14,081 bases of DNA from an uncultured Christensenellaceae bacterium (lineage in GTDB: Bacteria; Bacillota; Clostridia; Christensenellales; MGBC116941), in contig CAJUEF010000004.1 in assembly GCA_910585035.1 (NCBI GenBank), forward strand, positions 75,300-89,380, written 5' to 3'. Numbering within the stretch: position 1 is the first letter of the stretch; every line of letters starts with the position of its first letter. Below the pieces are notes generated by a model, which worked only from the letters and a program-made list of their open reading frames with translations, did not search any database and had not been told where the DNA came from. Made by a program: the position numbers and the translations under genes. Positions 1-8,201 of this stretch are shown one piece after another.

Positions 1-2400
1 AGTCTGCAAAACGGGTCCTCTAAGCTTCGTATGATGCGCTCGATGTCTGCGCCGAAAAGCATCCCTTTGCTTACAATTGTAGTTGGTTTTAATGATATTT
101 CTTATGACAACAAAGTGGATTGGGGATCCAGGCTAAGCGCCGGTGTTGGAGAATATTATATGGAAGTATCAAAAAATCAGTTTACATTTTCTCCCGCAAA
201 AGAAACTTCAGCAAGCGGAAAGGACGGAAATACAAATACCGAAGATAAAGCAAATGATGGAGTTGTTCATATTAATCTAAACAGAAATCACGGTTCATGG
301 GGAGGTATGGACACTCCTGATGTGCAAACCGACTGGGTCTTAACTCTTAAGGATGCAATTAAGGCGGCGGAACCTTATGTTGATTTCAGCAGCTTTGATA
401 AAGACGGCGACGGAATAATAAGCAATGATGAGATGGCGGTTTTATTTATAATTGCGGGATATGAATCTGCTTTTTCAGGAAGTAATACACATGGAGTTTG
501 GGCTCATAAAGCGGAAACTCAAAGTTTTAATGTTGATGGAGTAACCCTTGATAAATATATAGCTCAGGGTGAGCTTTTAGAAGGTAAACCAAATGGAAGC
601 GGAGCAGATGCGCCTTATTATAATTCTGTCTCTACACCATGCCATGAGCTGGGACATTATATAGGACTGCCAGATTTATACAACATTGAATATAACAGCG
701 GCCCGTGGGAAAAATACGAGGTTGGCAGCCTTAGCTTAATGGCAAACGGCTCATGGGGATATAAGGAAAATTTAAGCAACGGAAGAACGGAATACGGAGC
801 TACCCACTTGGACCCTTACTGTAAATTAATTCTTGGTTTTGAAAAAGCCGTTGAAATCAGTGAAAGCGGTGAATACACTGTCAACAGCGTTGGAAGCAGT
901 GAAGGCTATAATGTTTATGCAGTTAGAACAAACAGGCCAAACGAATACTTTTTAATTGAGAACAGACAATACGAAAAAGCTGATGAAAATTTAAAGGGAA
1001 TATATAAACCCGACGGCAATGCGGCAGGAGGTATTGTTGTTTGGCATATTGATAACGATATTATTGAGGAATACGGGGTTCAAAACAGTTTTATCAATAA
1101 ATACAACAGGATAAACACAGCGGATCATGTGCCGGGAGTAATGCCTGTTTATTATGTGAATAATGGAAAAGTTGAAATACAGCGTCCGTTTTGGAATGCC
1201 AGTCAAAAAGCGACTTTTGCAAATTCAAAAATTAATACGGGACTTTATAAAAGTACTCCGTCAGCCTGGGAGGCTTCAGGTGTTTCTATTATCAGCAGTG
1301 AAAACGGCAGCAGTTCTATGAAGGTGGAAGTAACTTTGCCGGAGGCTGAAATTACAGATATTATTTTTGATAAGCCGGAGCTGCCAAAGGCGGGCGGACC
1401 TATAAATGTTGAGGTTAACGGTAAAAACTTTTATAAGGATATAACAGTGCAGGTTTTCGATGAAACTGGACAGCCGGTAAACGGGGATTGGGCGAAGAAA
1501 ACCATTATGGCTGAAGAAGATATTCTTTCAGGAGCTTCCCAAAGCATGACAAAAAGGGAGTGCGAAATTAATTTTCCCGATAACACCTCTAATCCTTTAA
1601 AGACGTATGTTATAAAGGTTTCTGCAGATGGCGGAGCAAGTTATCTTGACTTTTCTAAAGAAATGGCAGTTGAAGGAAACACTTATAAGAACAGAATACT
1701 CACAGATAAAAATACAAATATAAGCGTTGAGGGGCTCTATCACGATACAGCAGCGTTAACCGTTGCTGATATTAATGAAGAAATTAAGGCAAGGTTAGGC
1801 GCTCAGCTTCTCGAAAATCATAATTATATTGCAGGCTATGACCTTTCTGTTACTTCTGAAAACAACTTGCCTTATAAGGGAGATTTAAAGGTTTCCTTTC
1901 CTATAGGTGAAAGTTTTAACGGTAAAGAGCTTGTTGTAGTTCATGAAACTGAGCAGGGCACGGAAGTTTTAAATGCAGCTGCTGAAAACGGATTTATCAA
2001 TGTTCAGGTTAGTACACTCTCTCCTTTTGGAATTTATGAAAATACGGATAGCAGCAATCAAGGAGAAAGCAAAGATGAGACGGAAGGTAATGGAAGCACT
2101 GTAGGAGGAAACACCAACAATGAAGGTGGAAATAATAACGGCACAGGGGAAGGCGATACATCAAACAATCAAACAGGTATATTAAACAACGGCGGTCAAA
2201 GCAATGATAAAAATGATGTTGTTGCTGTGGTAGATAAACTTGCCAAATCCAAAAGCACTGTTTCCGGCAATGGTAATGCTGCAAAGGTAGTGACGGGGGA
2301 TGAAAGCAAGGTTATGTGGATTGTTTTTTCCATGGCTGTTTCGGGCATTTTGGTACTTGTGCTTTTTATCAGCATTAAAAAATATAAAATAAAATCTTAA
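1..2400 (+). CDS. M6-family secreted zinc metalloprotease, C-terminally anchored (5' partial)
   Basis: The reading frame is open from base 1, so the true start and signal peptide lie upstream; the ATG at 31 is internal to the family's N-terminal strand (the segment reading TIVVGFNDI). The zinc motif HELGHYIGLPD (HExxHxxGxxD, bases 643-675) and a Met-turn-like SLMANGSWG (Met codon 739-741) identify an M6/InhA-type metalloendopeptidase. An EF-hand-like loop DKDGDGIISNDE (397-432) sits before the active site, as is common in this family and probably binds calcium. After the catalytic part come an Ig/IPT-like beta domain (about 1345-1680) and a second beta-rich domain ending LSPFGIYE (about 1690-2040). 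A Gly/Asn/Ser/Thr-rich linker (2041-2210), a VVTGDES sequence (2287-2307), one hydrophobic segment and a KKYKIK tail follow, which together look like a cell-wall or membrane anchor. It probably degrades extracellular protein at the cell surface; the substrate is unknown. The product exceeds 795 residues. The family call is firm; the domain names after the catalytic part are inferred. Confidence 0.9.
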   Translation, partial: SLQNGSSKLRMMRSMSAPKSIPLLTIVVGFNDISYDNKVDWGSRLSAGVGEYYMEVSKNQFTFSPAKETSASGKDGNTNTEDKANDGVVHINLNRNHGSWGGMDTPDVQTDWVLTLKDAIKAAEPYVDFSSFDKDGDGIISNDEMAVLFIIAGYESAFSGSNTHGVWAHKAETQSFNVDGVTLDKYIAQGELLEGKPNGSGADAPYYNSVSTPCHELGHYIGLPDLYNIEYNSGPWEKYEVGSLSLMANGSWGYKENLSNGRTEYGATHLDPYCKLILGFEKAVEISESGEYTVNSVGSSEGYNVYAVRTNRPNEYFLIENRQYEKADENLKGIYKPDGNAAGGIVVWHIDNDIIEEYGVQNSFINKYNRINTADHVPGVMPVYYVNNGKVEIQRPFWNASQKATFANSKINTGLYKSTPSAWEASGVSIISSENGSSSMKVEVTLPEAEITDIIFDKPELPKAGGPINVEVNGKNFYKDITVQVFDETGQPVNGDWAKKTIMAEEDILSGASQSMTKRECEINFPDNTSNPLKTYVIKVSADGGASYLDFSKEMAVEGNTYKNRILTDKNTNISVEGLYHDTAALTVADINEEIKARLGAQLLENHNYIAGYDLSVTSENNLPYKGDLKVSFPIGESFNGKELVVVHETEQGTEVLNAAAENGFINVQVSTLSPFGIYENTDSSNQGESKDETEGNGSTVGGNTNNEGGNNNGTGEGDTSNNQTGILNNGGQSNDKNDVVAVVDKLAKSKSTVSGNGNAAKVVTGDESKVMWIVFSMAVSGILVLVLFISIKKYKIKS

Positions 2401-2411
2401 AACCCGTTAAA

Positions 2412-2450
2412 TAAACCGGAGTTTACATTTTGTTTGTAAATTTCGGTTTA
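2412..2450 (+). terminator. Hairpin after the M6 protease gene, probable terminator
   Basis: A 15-bp stem (2412-2426 with 2436-2450, two G-U pairs) closes a 9-base loop 11 bases after the stop codon. The following sequence (TAGTTCTATTTGTGTGTTT) is T-rich but not a clean T-run, so termination may be weak or partly factor-dependent. Confidence 0.6.
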
Positions 2451-2591
2451 TAGTTCTATTTGTGTGTTTGTCCTTAAAGGGTTTGGATAAACAATACTGC
2501 AAAATGCTATGTTTATACCCGTGGTGCTATTGTTTTTTTCTAAAAAAATTGTTAAAATAAAATAGCATTTATATATGCGCAAAAGCTAAGG

Positions 2592-2620
2592 TTTCATTTG
2601 TATTTGAATACGAATTGAAA
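2592..2620. repeat. Nested inverted repeat just before the transketolase RBS, candidate operator
   Basis: The perfect palindrome GTATTTGAATAC (2600-2611, two-base centre) is flanked by an outer pair TTTCA (2592-2596) and TGAAA (2616-2620). It lies 13 to 41 bases upstream of the ribosome binding site of the transketolase pair. That position suits a repressor site or an mRNA hairpin. No regulator is known to me for this exact sequence; the role is inferred from position and symmetry only. Confidence 0.35.
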
Positions 2621-2632
2621 TACATAAATTTT

Positions 2633-2639
2633 GGAGGGG
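2633..2639 (+). promoter_or_regulatory. Ribosome binding site fixing the transketolase N-subunit start
   Basis: GGAGGGG lies five bases (from the GGAGG core) before ATG 2643. An in-frame TTG at 2631 overlaps this site and so cannot be the start, although it lengthens the open frame by four codons. Confidence 0.85.
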
Positions 2640-2642
2640 TAT

Positions 2643-3494
2643 ATGTTATTTCGTAACGATTATAAAAATATAGCCACATTGGCGGCAAATATAAGAATAC
2701 TTGCATTGCAGGCAATTTATTCTGTGGGAAGCGGTCATGTTGGAGGAAGTCTTTCCATAGCAGATACTCTTGCGGTACTTTACGGGAAAACTTTGGATGT
2801 GGATTTTAACAATCCAAAACATAAAAAGAGAAGCCAGCTTGTTGTATCTAAAGGGCATTGCGGGCCGGCAGTTTATGCTGCTCTTGCTCTCAGTGATTTT
2901 TTCCCCGCTCAAAATTTGGTTACTATGAACAGGCCTCTTACCACCCTTCCAAGTCACTGTGACAGACTTAAAACTCCGGGGATTGATATGACTACAGGCT
3001 CTCTTGGCCAAGGAGCCTCCGCCGCTTGCGGCATTGCTTTGTCACATAAAATAAAGAAGAACTTTGGAGTGAAAACATATCTTATTCTTGGCGATGGAGA
3101 ATGCAATGAAGGACAGGTTTGGGAAGCGGCCCAGTTTGCAGTTAAACATGACCTGCATAATCTTATAACTTTTGTGGACTGGAATAAAAAACAACTTGAT
3201 GGATATACAGATGAAATTTCAGGTCCTTGTAATTTTGAAGAAAAGTTTAAGGCTTTTGGTTATAATGCAGTGACTATTGACGGACATGACATACATGAAA
3301 TACATGATGCAATTACAATGGCACAGCAGGAAATGGAAAAACCAACGGCAATTATTCTTGACACCATAAAGGGAAAGGGCTTTAAAAAGGCTGAGGAAGA
3401 ACCGAATAACCACAGTATGCCTATTACTGAAGAGGATCTTAAAGAAGCCGTTAAGCAAATACAGATTGATTTAAATGAAAAGCTGCAGTTTTAG
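2643..3494 (+). CDS. Transketolase, N-terminal (thiamine diphosphate-binding) subunit
   Basis: This 283-residue protein matches the first half of transketolase, the enzyme that moves two-carbon ketol units between sugar phosphates in the non-oxidative pentose phosphate pathway. Visible motifs are SGHVGGSLS (residues 30-38, substrate/TPP histidine), KGH (70-72), GSLGQG (119-124) and the TPP/Mg motif GDGECNEGQVWEAA (from 150) with its distal Asn at 181 (VDWNKKQLDG). The length is that of the split-subunit form found in many Firmicutes and archaea; the pyrimidine-binding half is the next gene, 12 bases downstream. The start is ATG 2643 because GGAGGGG lies directly before it. The two subunits should form the active cytoplasmic enzyme together. 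Split transketolases sometimes serve sugar or cofactor branches other than the main pathway; the exact substrate cannot be read from the sequence. Confidence 0.95.
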   Translation: MLFRNDYKNIATLAANIRILALQAIYSVGSGHVGGSLSIADTLAVLYGKTLDVDFNNPKHKKRSQLVVSKGHCGPAVYAALALSDFFPAQNLVTMNRPLTTLPSHCDRLKTPGIDMTTGSLGQGASAACGIALSHKIKKNFGVKTYLILGDGECNEGQVWEAAQFAVKHDLHNLITFVDWNKKQLDGYTDEISGPCNFEEKFKAFGYNAVTIDGHDIHEIHDAITMAQQEMEKPTAIILDTIKGKGFKKAEEEPNNHSMPITEEDLKEAVKQIQIDLNEKLQF

Positions 3495-3506
3495 GAGGAC
3501 AGTTTT

Positions 3507-4466
3507 ATGGATTTATTTGATAAATTACCCGATTATGCAAAGGCTTTCCGCGATGTGCTGACAGACACTTTAGACAGAATGTTTAAAGAAAATGAAAAAC
3601 TGTTATATCTAGATGCAGATTTGGTTGGAGCAATAAAGACAGGAGAGCTTTTTAAAAAATATCCTGATAGAACTTTTAACTGCGGTATTGCCGAAGCTAA
3701 TATGATTGGAACGGCGGCGGGACTGGCAGCGAATGATTTTATACCTTTTACCCATACCTTTGGATGCTTTGCGACAAGGCGTGTTTTTGACCAAGTGTTT
3801 TTATCTGTGGGTTATGCGGATTGTCCGGTCAAGATGATTGGCAGCGACCCGGGAGTTTGCGCTGAGATGAATGGCGGCACCCATATGCCTTTTGAGGATA
3901 TGGCGCTTATGCGTGCCGTTCCTACAATGGCGGTTTTGGAGCCTAGCGATGCAACTTCTTTGGAAGCGCTTTTAGAGCAAATGGCAAACAGTGGAGGACC
4001 TGCTTATATAAGAGTTCCAAGAAAACGCAAATATTATTTATACAAGCATAAATGGGATATAACCATGGGTAAAGCAAACGTGCTTCTAGAAGGCAAGGAT
4101 GTTACCTTAATTGCCAGCGGAATTATGGTTGAGCAGGCCCTTATAGCCGCAGCTAATCTGGGAAAAGAGGGAATAAGCGCCCAGGTAATAGATATGCACA
4201 CCATTAAGCCAATTGATGAAGAAGCGGTGCTCAGCGCATGTGAAAAGACGGGGGCTATTGTTACCTGTGAAAACCACAATATAATCGGCGGGCTTTTTTC
4301 CGCAGTGTGCGATGTGGTTTGCAGAACGTATCCTGTGCCTGTTGAACCCGTTGGCGTGCTGGATCAGTTTGGCGAGGTTGGGCCTATTGATTATTTACAG
4401 ACAAGGTTTGGCCTTACGGCAAAGGATATAGAGGTAAAGGCAAAGTTTGCCATATCAAGAAAATAA
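3507..4466 (+). CDS. Transketolase, C-terminal (pyrimidine-binding) subunit
   Basis: This 319-residue protein corresponds to the second half of transketolase: a pyrimidine-binding domain (about residues 10-175) followed by the C-terminal transketolase domain (about 190-310). The catalytic glutamate that activates the thiamine ring is E63 in the motif GIAEANM, and the conserved GGTHMPFED motif (123-131) is present. AGGAGG (3493-3498) overlaps the stop codon of the N-subunit gene and sits eight bases before ATG 3507, so the two subunits are probably translated from one mRNA and may be coupled. Both halves are full length with their key residues, so the enzyme should be functional. 1-deoxyxylulose-5-phosphate synthase is related but is normally one longer chain, so transketolase is the better call. 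Confidence 0.95.
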   Translation: MDLFDKLPDYAKAFRDVLTDTLDRMFKENEKLLYLDADLVGAIKTGELFKKYPDRTFNCGIAEANMIGTAAGLAANDFIPFTHTFGCFATRRVFDQVFLSVGYADCPVKMIGSDPGVCAEMNGGTHMPFEDMALMRAVPTMAVLEPSDATSLEALLEQMANSGGPAYIRVPRKRKYYLYKHKWDITMGKANVLLEGKDVTLIASGIMVEQALIAAANLGKEGISAQVIDMHTIKPIDEEAVLSACEKTGAIVTCENHNIIGGLFSAVCDVVCRTYPVPVEPVGVLDQFGEVGPIDYLQTRFGLTAKDIEVKAKFAISRK

Positions 4467-4489
4467 CAAATGAATGCAGGTGATGATTT

Positions 4490-5521
4490 ATGAAAAAATA
4501 CAGTAAGCTATTTATTTTAACTTCACTTATTATGGTTGTAGTTACAGCGCTTTCAGGATGCAAAAAAAAGCAGGAAGAGCAGCCTCAGCCTGAACCAACA
4601 CAGCAGGAGACGACGCAAGCTCCGGTACAAAGCAGCGAAATCAGGTCTTATACCAGTGGAAGAAAAGTTGACAAAAACGGATATCCTATCTTTGTTTCCA
4701 TACCAAATGACGGAAGCGCAAGACCTCATTATAATATAAGCAAAGCAGACATAGTTTATGAAATGTACGTTGAGGGCGGCATAACAAGGATGCTGGCTCT
4801 TTTTAACGACAACAAGCCTGATAAGGTGGGTCCTGTGCGCAGCGGACGGTTTTATATGGTTGATATTGTTGACGATTGGCGTGCAGGGTTTGTGCACTTT
4901 GGAGGTCCTAAGGCTTCTAATGAATGGAGTCTTTACCGAAGATTTTACAGTGCAAGAATTAAATACCGCTTAGATGGCACTGCAACAAGTAGCCATTTTT
5001 CCAGAGACAGTTCGAGAAAAGCTCCAAACAACGCTTTTGTAAACCTTCAGGCGTATTCAGCGACAATTAATAACGGCGCGCCAACTTGGCATCCAATGAA
5101 ATTTAGTGAAACGCCTACTGCCGGAAATACAGAAGTAAACGAAATTTCTATTAACTACAGCGGTTCAAATAAGGTGAAGTATAAATATAATGCAGAAAAA
5201 GGCGGATACGACAGATCTGTAAATAATGTAGATTATGTGGATGCAGCGGATAACACTCAGGTAAATGTGCAAAATATCATTATTCAGGAGACAACACAAA
5301 CAAACTATGGTGATGTTAAGGGGCACATTAATCTGGATATGATAGGAAGCGGCAAAGCTTATTTCCACATTGGCGGAAAGATGATTGAAGGCACCTGGGA
5401 AAGACCGGATAGGGCGCAGCCAACAGTTTATAAAGATGCTGATGGCAACGAAATAAATTTAAGCGTTGGTCAGACATTTGTGCAAATAGTTACAAGCGCT
5501 GTTGAAGTGAAAAACAGCTAA
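4490..5521 (+). CDS. DUF3048 (YerB-like) lipoprotein
   Basis: This 343-residue protein has an N-terminal lipoprotein signal: MKKYSK, a hydrophobic stretch, and the lipobox ALSGC with Cys24 as the likely lipidated residue. A Gln/Glu/Pro/Thr-rich linker follows (about 28-55). The rest matches the two DUF3048 domains: the N-terminal part has ARPHYNISKADIVYE, EGGITRMLALF and GPVRSGR, and the C-terminal part has GTWERPDRAQPT, DGNEI and VGQTF. The protein should sit on the outer face of the membrane. Its biochemical function is not established; B. subtilis YerB is the named relative. ATG 4490 is preceded by AGGTGAT and lies 23 bases after the transketolase stop; secA follows after 28 bases, suggesting co-transcription. 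Confidence 0.9.
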   Translation: MKKYSKLFILTSLIMVVVTALSGCKKKQEEQPQPEPTQQETTQAPVQSSEIRSYTSGRKVDKNGYPIFVSIPNDGSARPHYNISKADIVYEMYVEGGITRMLALFNDNKPDKVGPVRSGRFYMVDIVDDWRAGFVHFGGPKASNEWSLYRRFYSARIKYRLDGTATSSHFSRDSSRKAPNNAFVNLQAYSATINNGAPTWHPMKFSETPTAGNTEVNEISINYSGSNKVKYKYNAEKGGYDRSVNNVDYVDAADNTQVNVQNIIIQETTQTNYGDVKGHINLDMIGSGKAYFHIGGKMIEGTWERPDRAQPTVYKDADGNEINLSVGQTFVQIVTSAVEVKNS

Positions 5522-5549
5522 ACTTAATTAAAACGAAAGAAGTGAGCAG

Positions 5550-8201
5550 ATGGGGTTGTTTAGCGGTCTGTTTTCAGGCAATTTAAAAAAACTCAATGAA
5601 ATGGTTTCTAAAATTGAAAAGCTGGAGCCTGAAATACAAAAGCTTTCTGATGAGGAACTGAAAAACAAAACACAGGAATTTAAAGACAGACTTACCAAAG
5701 GGGAAACACTGGATGACATTTTAACAGAAGCCTTTGCAGTGGTTAGGGAAGCTGGAGTGCGTACTGTTGGTATGCGCCATTTTCCTGTACAGCTTCTTGG
5801 CGGTATTGTGCTCCATCAGGGCAGAATAGCAGAGATGAAAACAGGCGAAGGTAAAACACTTGTATCAACTTTGCCGGCATATTTAAATGCCCTTTCAGGA
5901 AAGGGTGTACATATTGTCACGGTAAACGATTATCTTGCAAAGCGTGACAGCCAGTGGATGGGGAAAATACACAGGTTTTTAGGGCTTTCCGTTGGGCTGA
6001 TAACTCAGGAAATGGACTCAGCAGAGAGGAAGAAAAACTATAACTGCGACATAACATATGGAACCAATAACCAGTTTGGTTTTGATTATTTAAGGGACAA
6101 TATGGTTGTGCGCCAGGAGGATATGGTTCAAAGAGGTCTTTCCTATGCAATTGTGGATGAGGTGGACAGCATTCTCATAGATGAAGCCAGAACACCTCTT
6201 ATTATTTCAGGTCAGGGAGAAAAATCAACTGAGCTGTATGAAGTTGCTGATAAGTTTGTAACCAGGCTTAAAGAAGAAGAGGATTTTGTTAAGGATGAGA
6301 AGAAAAATTCCGCAAATCTAACTGAGGATGGCGTTAAGAAAGCGGAAAAATATTTTAATGTAGAAAATCTTTCCGACATTAGCAATACTGAGCTTAACCA
6401 TCACATTAATCAGGCTCTTGCAGCCCGTTACCTTAAAAAGAGAGATAAGGATTATGTTGTGCAGGATGGAGAAGTTGTAATCGTAGACGAATTTACGGGA
6501 CGACTTATGATTGGCCGCCGTTACAGCGGAGGACTGCATCAGGCTATTGAGGCAAAGGAAGGAGTTAAGGTACTTCGTGAATCTAAAACCCTTGCCACAA
6601 TTACTTTCCAAAACTTCTTTAGAATGTATAAAAAACTTTCGGGCATGACAGGTACGGCAAAGACAGAGGAAGACGAGTTTAATTCTATTTATAATCTGGA
6701 TGTTGTGGTTATACCTACAAATATGCCTTGTGTCCGTGAAGATAAGAATGACGTTATTTTCCTTGATATAAACAGGAAGTATGAAGCTGTAATTGAAGAG
6801 GTTAAAAAATGTCATGAAATCGGTCAGCCTGTGCTGGTAGGTACTGTTACCGTTGAGGATAGTGAACTTCTTAGCGGCATGCTTAAAAAGCAGGGTATTA
6901 AACACCAGGTGCTAAATGCTAAAAACCATCAGCGTGAGGCGGAAATTATAGCTCAGGCAGGAAAGATAGGTTCTGTAACCATTGCCACAAATATGGCAGG
7001 ACGTGGTACTGATATTTTGCTTGGTGGCAACCCGGATTTTATGGCAAGGCGGGATATGCTTAATAAGGGCATAAGCGAAGAAATAATTGAAGAAGCCACC
7101 AGCCATGCTGCAACAAAGGAGCAAGAGGTTCTGGATGCCAGAAATCTTTATAACCAGCTGCATGAAAAATATAAGGTAGTCTGTGATGCTGAGCATGAAA
7201 AGGTTGTTGAAGCAGGGGGACTGTATATTATAGGTACCCAGCGCCATGAGAGTAGGCGTATTGATAATCAGCTCAGAGGACGTGCCGGTCGTCAGGGTGA
7301 CCCGGGAACATCTGTATTCTTTATTTCTATGAAAGATGACCTCATGCGTCTCTTTGGCGGAGAATGGATAAGAAATACTCTTGATAAGCTGGCAGCCAGC
7401 GGTGCTGACGATATATCAATGCAGTATAAAATGTTTAGCAAACGTATAGAAGGCGTGCAGAAAAAGGTGGAAGCTCATAATCTTGAGAGCAGAAAGCACG
7501 TTTTAAAATATGACGATGTTATGAACAAGCAGCGTGAAATTATCTATACCCAAAGACGGGACGTGCTTATGGGTAAGGATATGGAAGAAAATGTTTATAA
7601 CATGATTGAAGGCGTTATAAATGATACGGTGGACTTTTATCTTGGCGGGGATAATCCGCGCATAGATGAACTGGGAACAGCTTTTGAGAGGATTTTTGAA
7701 CAAAGTGTACATTTAGATACAAGTGATAAGGAACAGTGGAAAACAGCTCAAAAAGAGCTTGCCTTTTCTATATATAAAGAAAAAGAAGAGGAAGTGGCGG
7801 AAAAAGGAATTGACATGCGTGAAATTGAAAGGTTTATTATTTTACGCATAGTTGATATGCTGTGGATGGATCATATAGATAATATGGATCAGCTAAGAAG
7901 GGGTATAGGCCTTAGAGCTTATGCTCAAAGAGACCCTTTAATTGAATACAGTATTGAAGGCTTTGATATGTTTGATGAGATGATTGCATCTATACAGGAG
8001 CAAACGGTTACCCAGCTTTTCCACGGACGAATTGAGGTTCAGGAGGTAAGGCAGCCGGAAGAACGAAAAATAACCGAGGGCAGGGGCGGCGATGGAAACG
8101 AGCCGAAAAAGCCTGTCACCAAGGATAAAATAGGAAGAAATGAGCCGTGTCCGTGCGGCAGCGGAAAGAAATATAAAAACTGCTGCGGAAGGGGAAAATA
8201 A
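5550..8201 (+). CDS. secA: Preprotein translocase ATPase SecA
   Basis: SecA is the motor ATPase that drives unfolded secretory proteins through the SecYEG channel. The 883-residue product has every hallmark: Walker A GEGKT (99-103), DEVD (203-206) followed by SILIDEARTPLIISG, the helicase-like TNMAGRGTDILLGG motif, and QLRGRAGRQGDPG. The C-terminal tail carries the zinc-binding SEC-C motif CPCGSGKKYKNCC (from residue 867), preceded by a charged linker. The length and the zinc tail point to the housekeeping SecA1 rather than an accessory SecA2. The start ATG 5550 follows an AGAAGTGAG sequence that is only a moderate ribosome binding site. The stop codon shares one base with the prfB start (TAATG), so the two genes are probably translationally coupled; secA-prfB adjacency is common in Firmicutes. 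Confidence 0.99.
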   Translation: MGLFSGLFSGNLKKLNEMVSKIEKLEPEIQKLSDEELKNKTQEFKDRLTKGETLDDILTEAFAVVREAGVRTVGMRHFPVQLLGGIVLHQGRIAEMKTGEGKTLVSTLPAYLNALSGKGVHIVTVNDYLAKRDSQWMGKIHRFLGLSVGLITQEMDSAERKKNYNCDITYGTNNQFGFDYLRDNMVVRQEDMVQRGLSYAIVDEVDSILIDEARTPLIISGQGEKSTELYEVADKFVTRLKEEEDFVKDEKKNSANLTEDGVKKAEKYFNVENLSDISNTELNHHINQALAARYLKKRDKDYVVQDGEVVIVDEFTGRLMIGRRYSGGLHQAIEAKEGVKVLRESKTLATITFQNFFRMYKKLSGMTGTAKTEEDEFNSIYNLDVVVIPTNMPCVREDKNDVIFLDINRKYEAVIEEVKKCHEIGQPVLVGTVTVEDSELLSGMLKKQGIKHQVLNAKNHQREAEIIAQAGKIGSVTIATNMAGRGTDILLGGNPDFMARRDMLNKGISEEIIEEATSHAATKEQEVLDARNLYNQLHEKYKVVCDAEHEKVVEAGGLYIIGTQRHESRRIDNQLRGRAGRQGDPGTSVFFISMKDDLMRLFGGEWIRNTLDKLAASGADDISMQYKMFSKRIEGVQKKVEAHNLESRKHVLKYDDVMNKQREIIYTQRRDVLMGKDMEENVYNMIEGVINDTVDFYLGGDNPRIDELGTAFERIFEQSVHLDTSDKEQWKTAQKELAFSIYKEKEEEVAEKGIDMREIERFIILRIVDMLWMDHIDNMDQLRRGIGLRAYAQRDPLIEYSIEGFDMFDEMIASIQEQTVTQLFHGRIEVQEVRQPEERKITEGRGGDGNEPKKPVTKDKIGRNEPCPCGSGKKYKNCCGRGK

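Noticed and set aside
2631..2642. TTG start four codons upstream for the transketolase N-subunit
   Set aside because: It overlaps the ribosome binding site GGAGGGG of the ATG at 2643.
6318..6905. 195-residue minus-strand frame inside secA
   Set aside because: It is antisense to conserved SecA coding sequence, with a composition typical of a shadow frame and no ribosome binding site that I could see.
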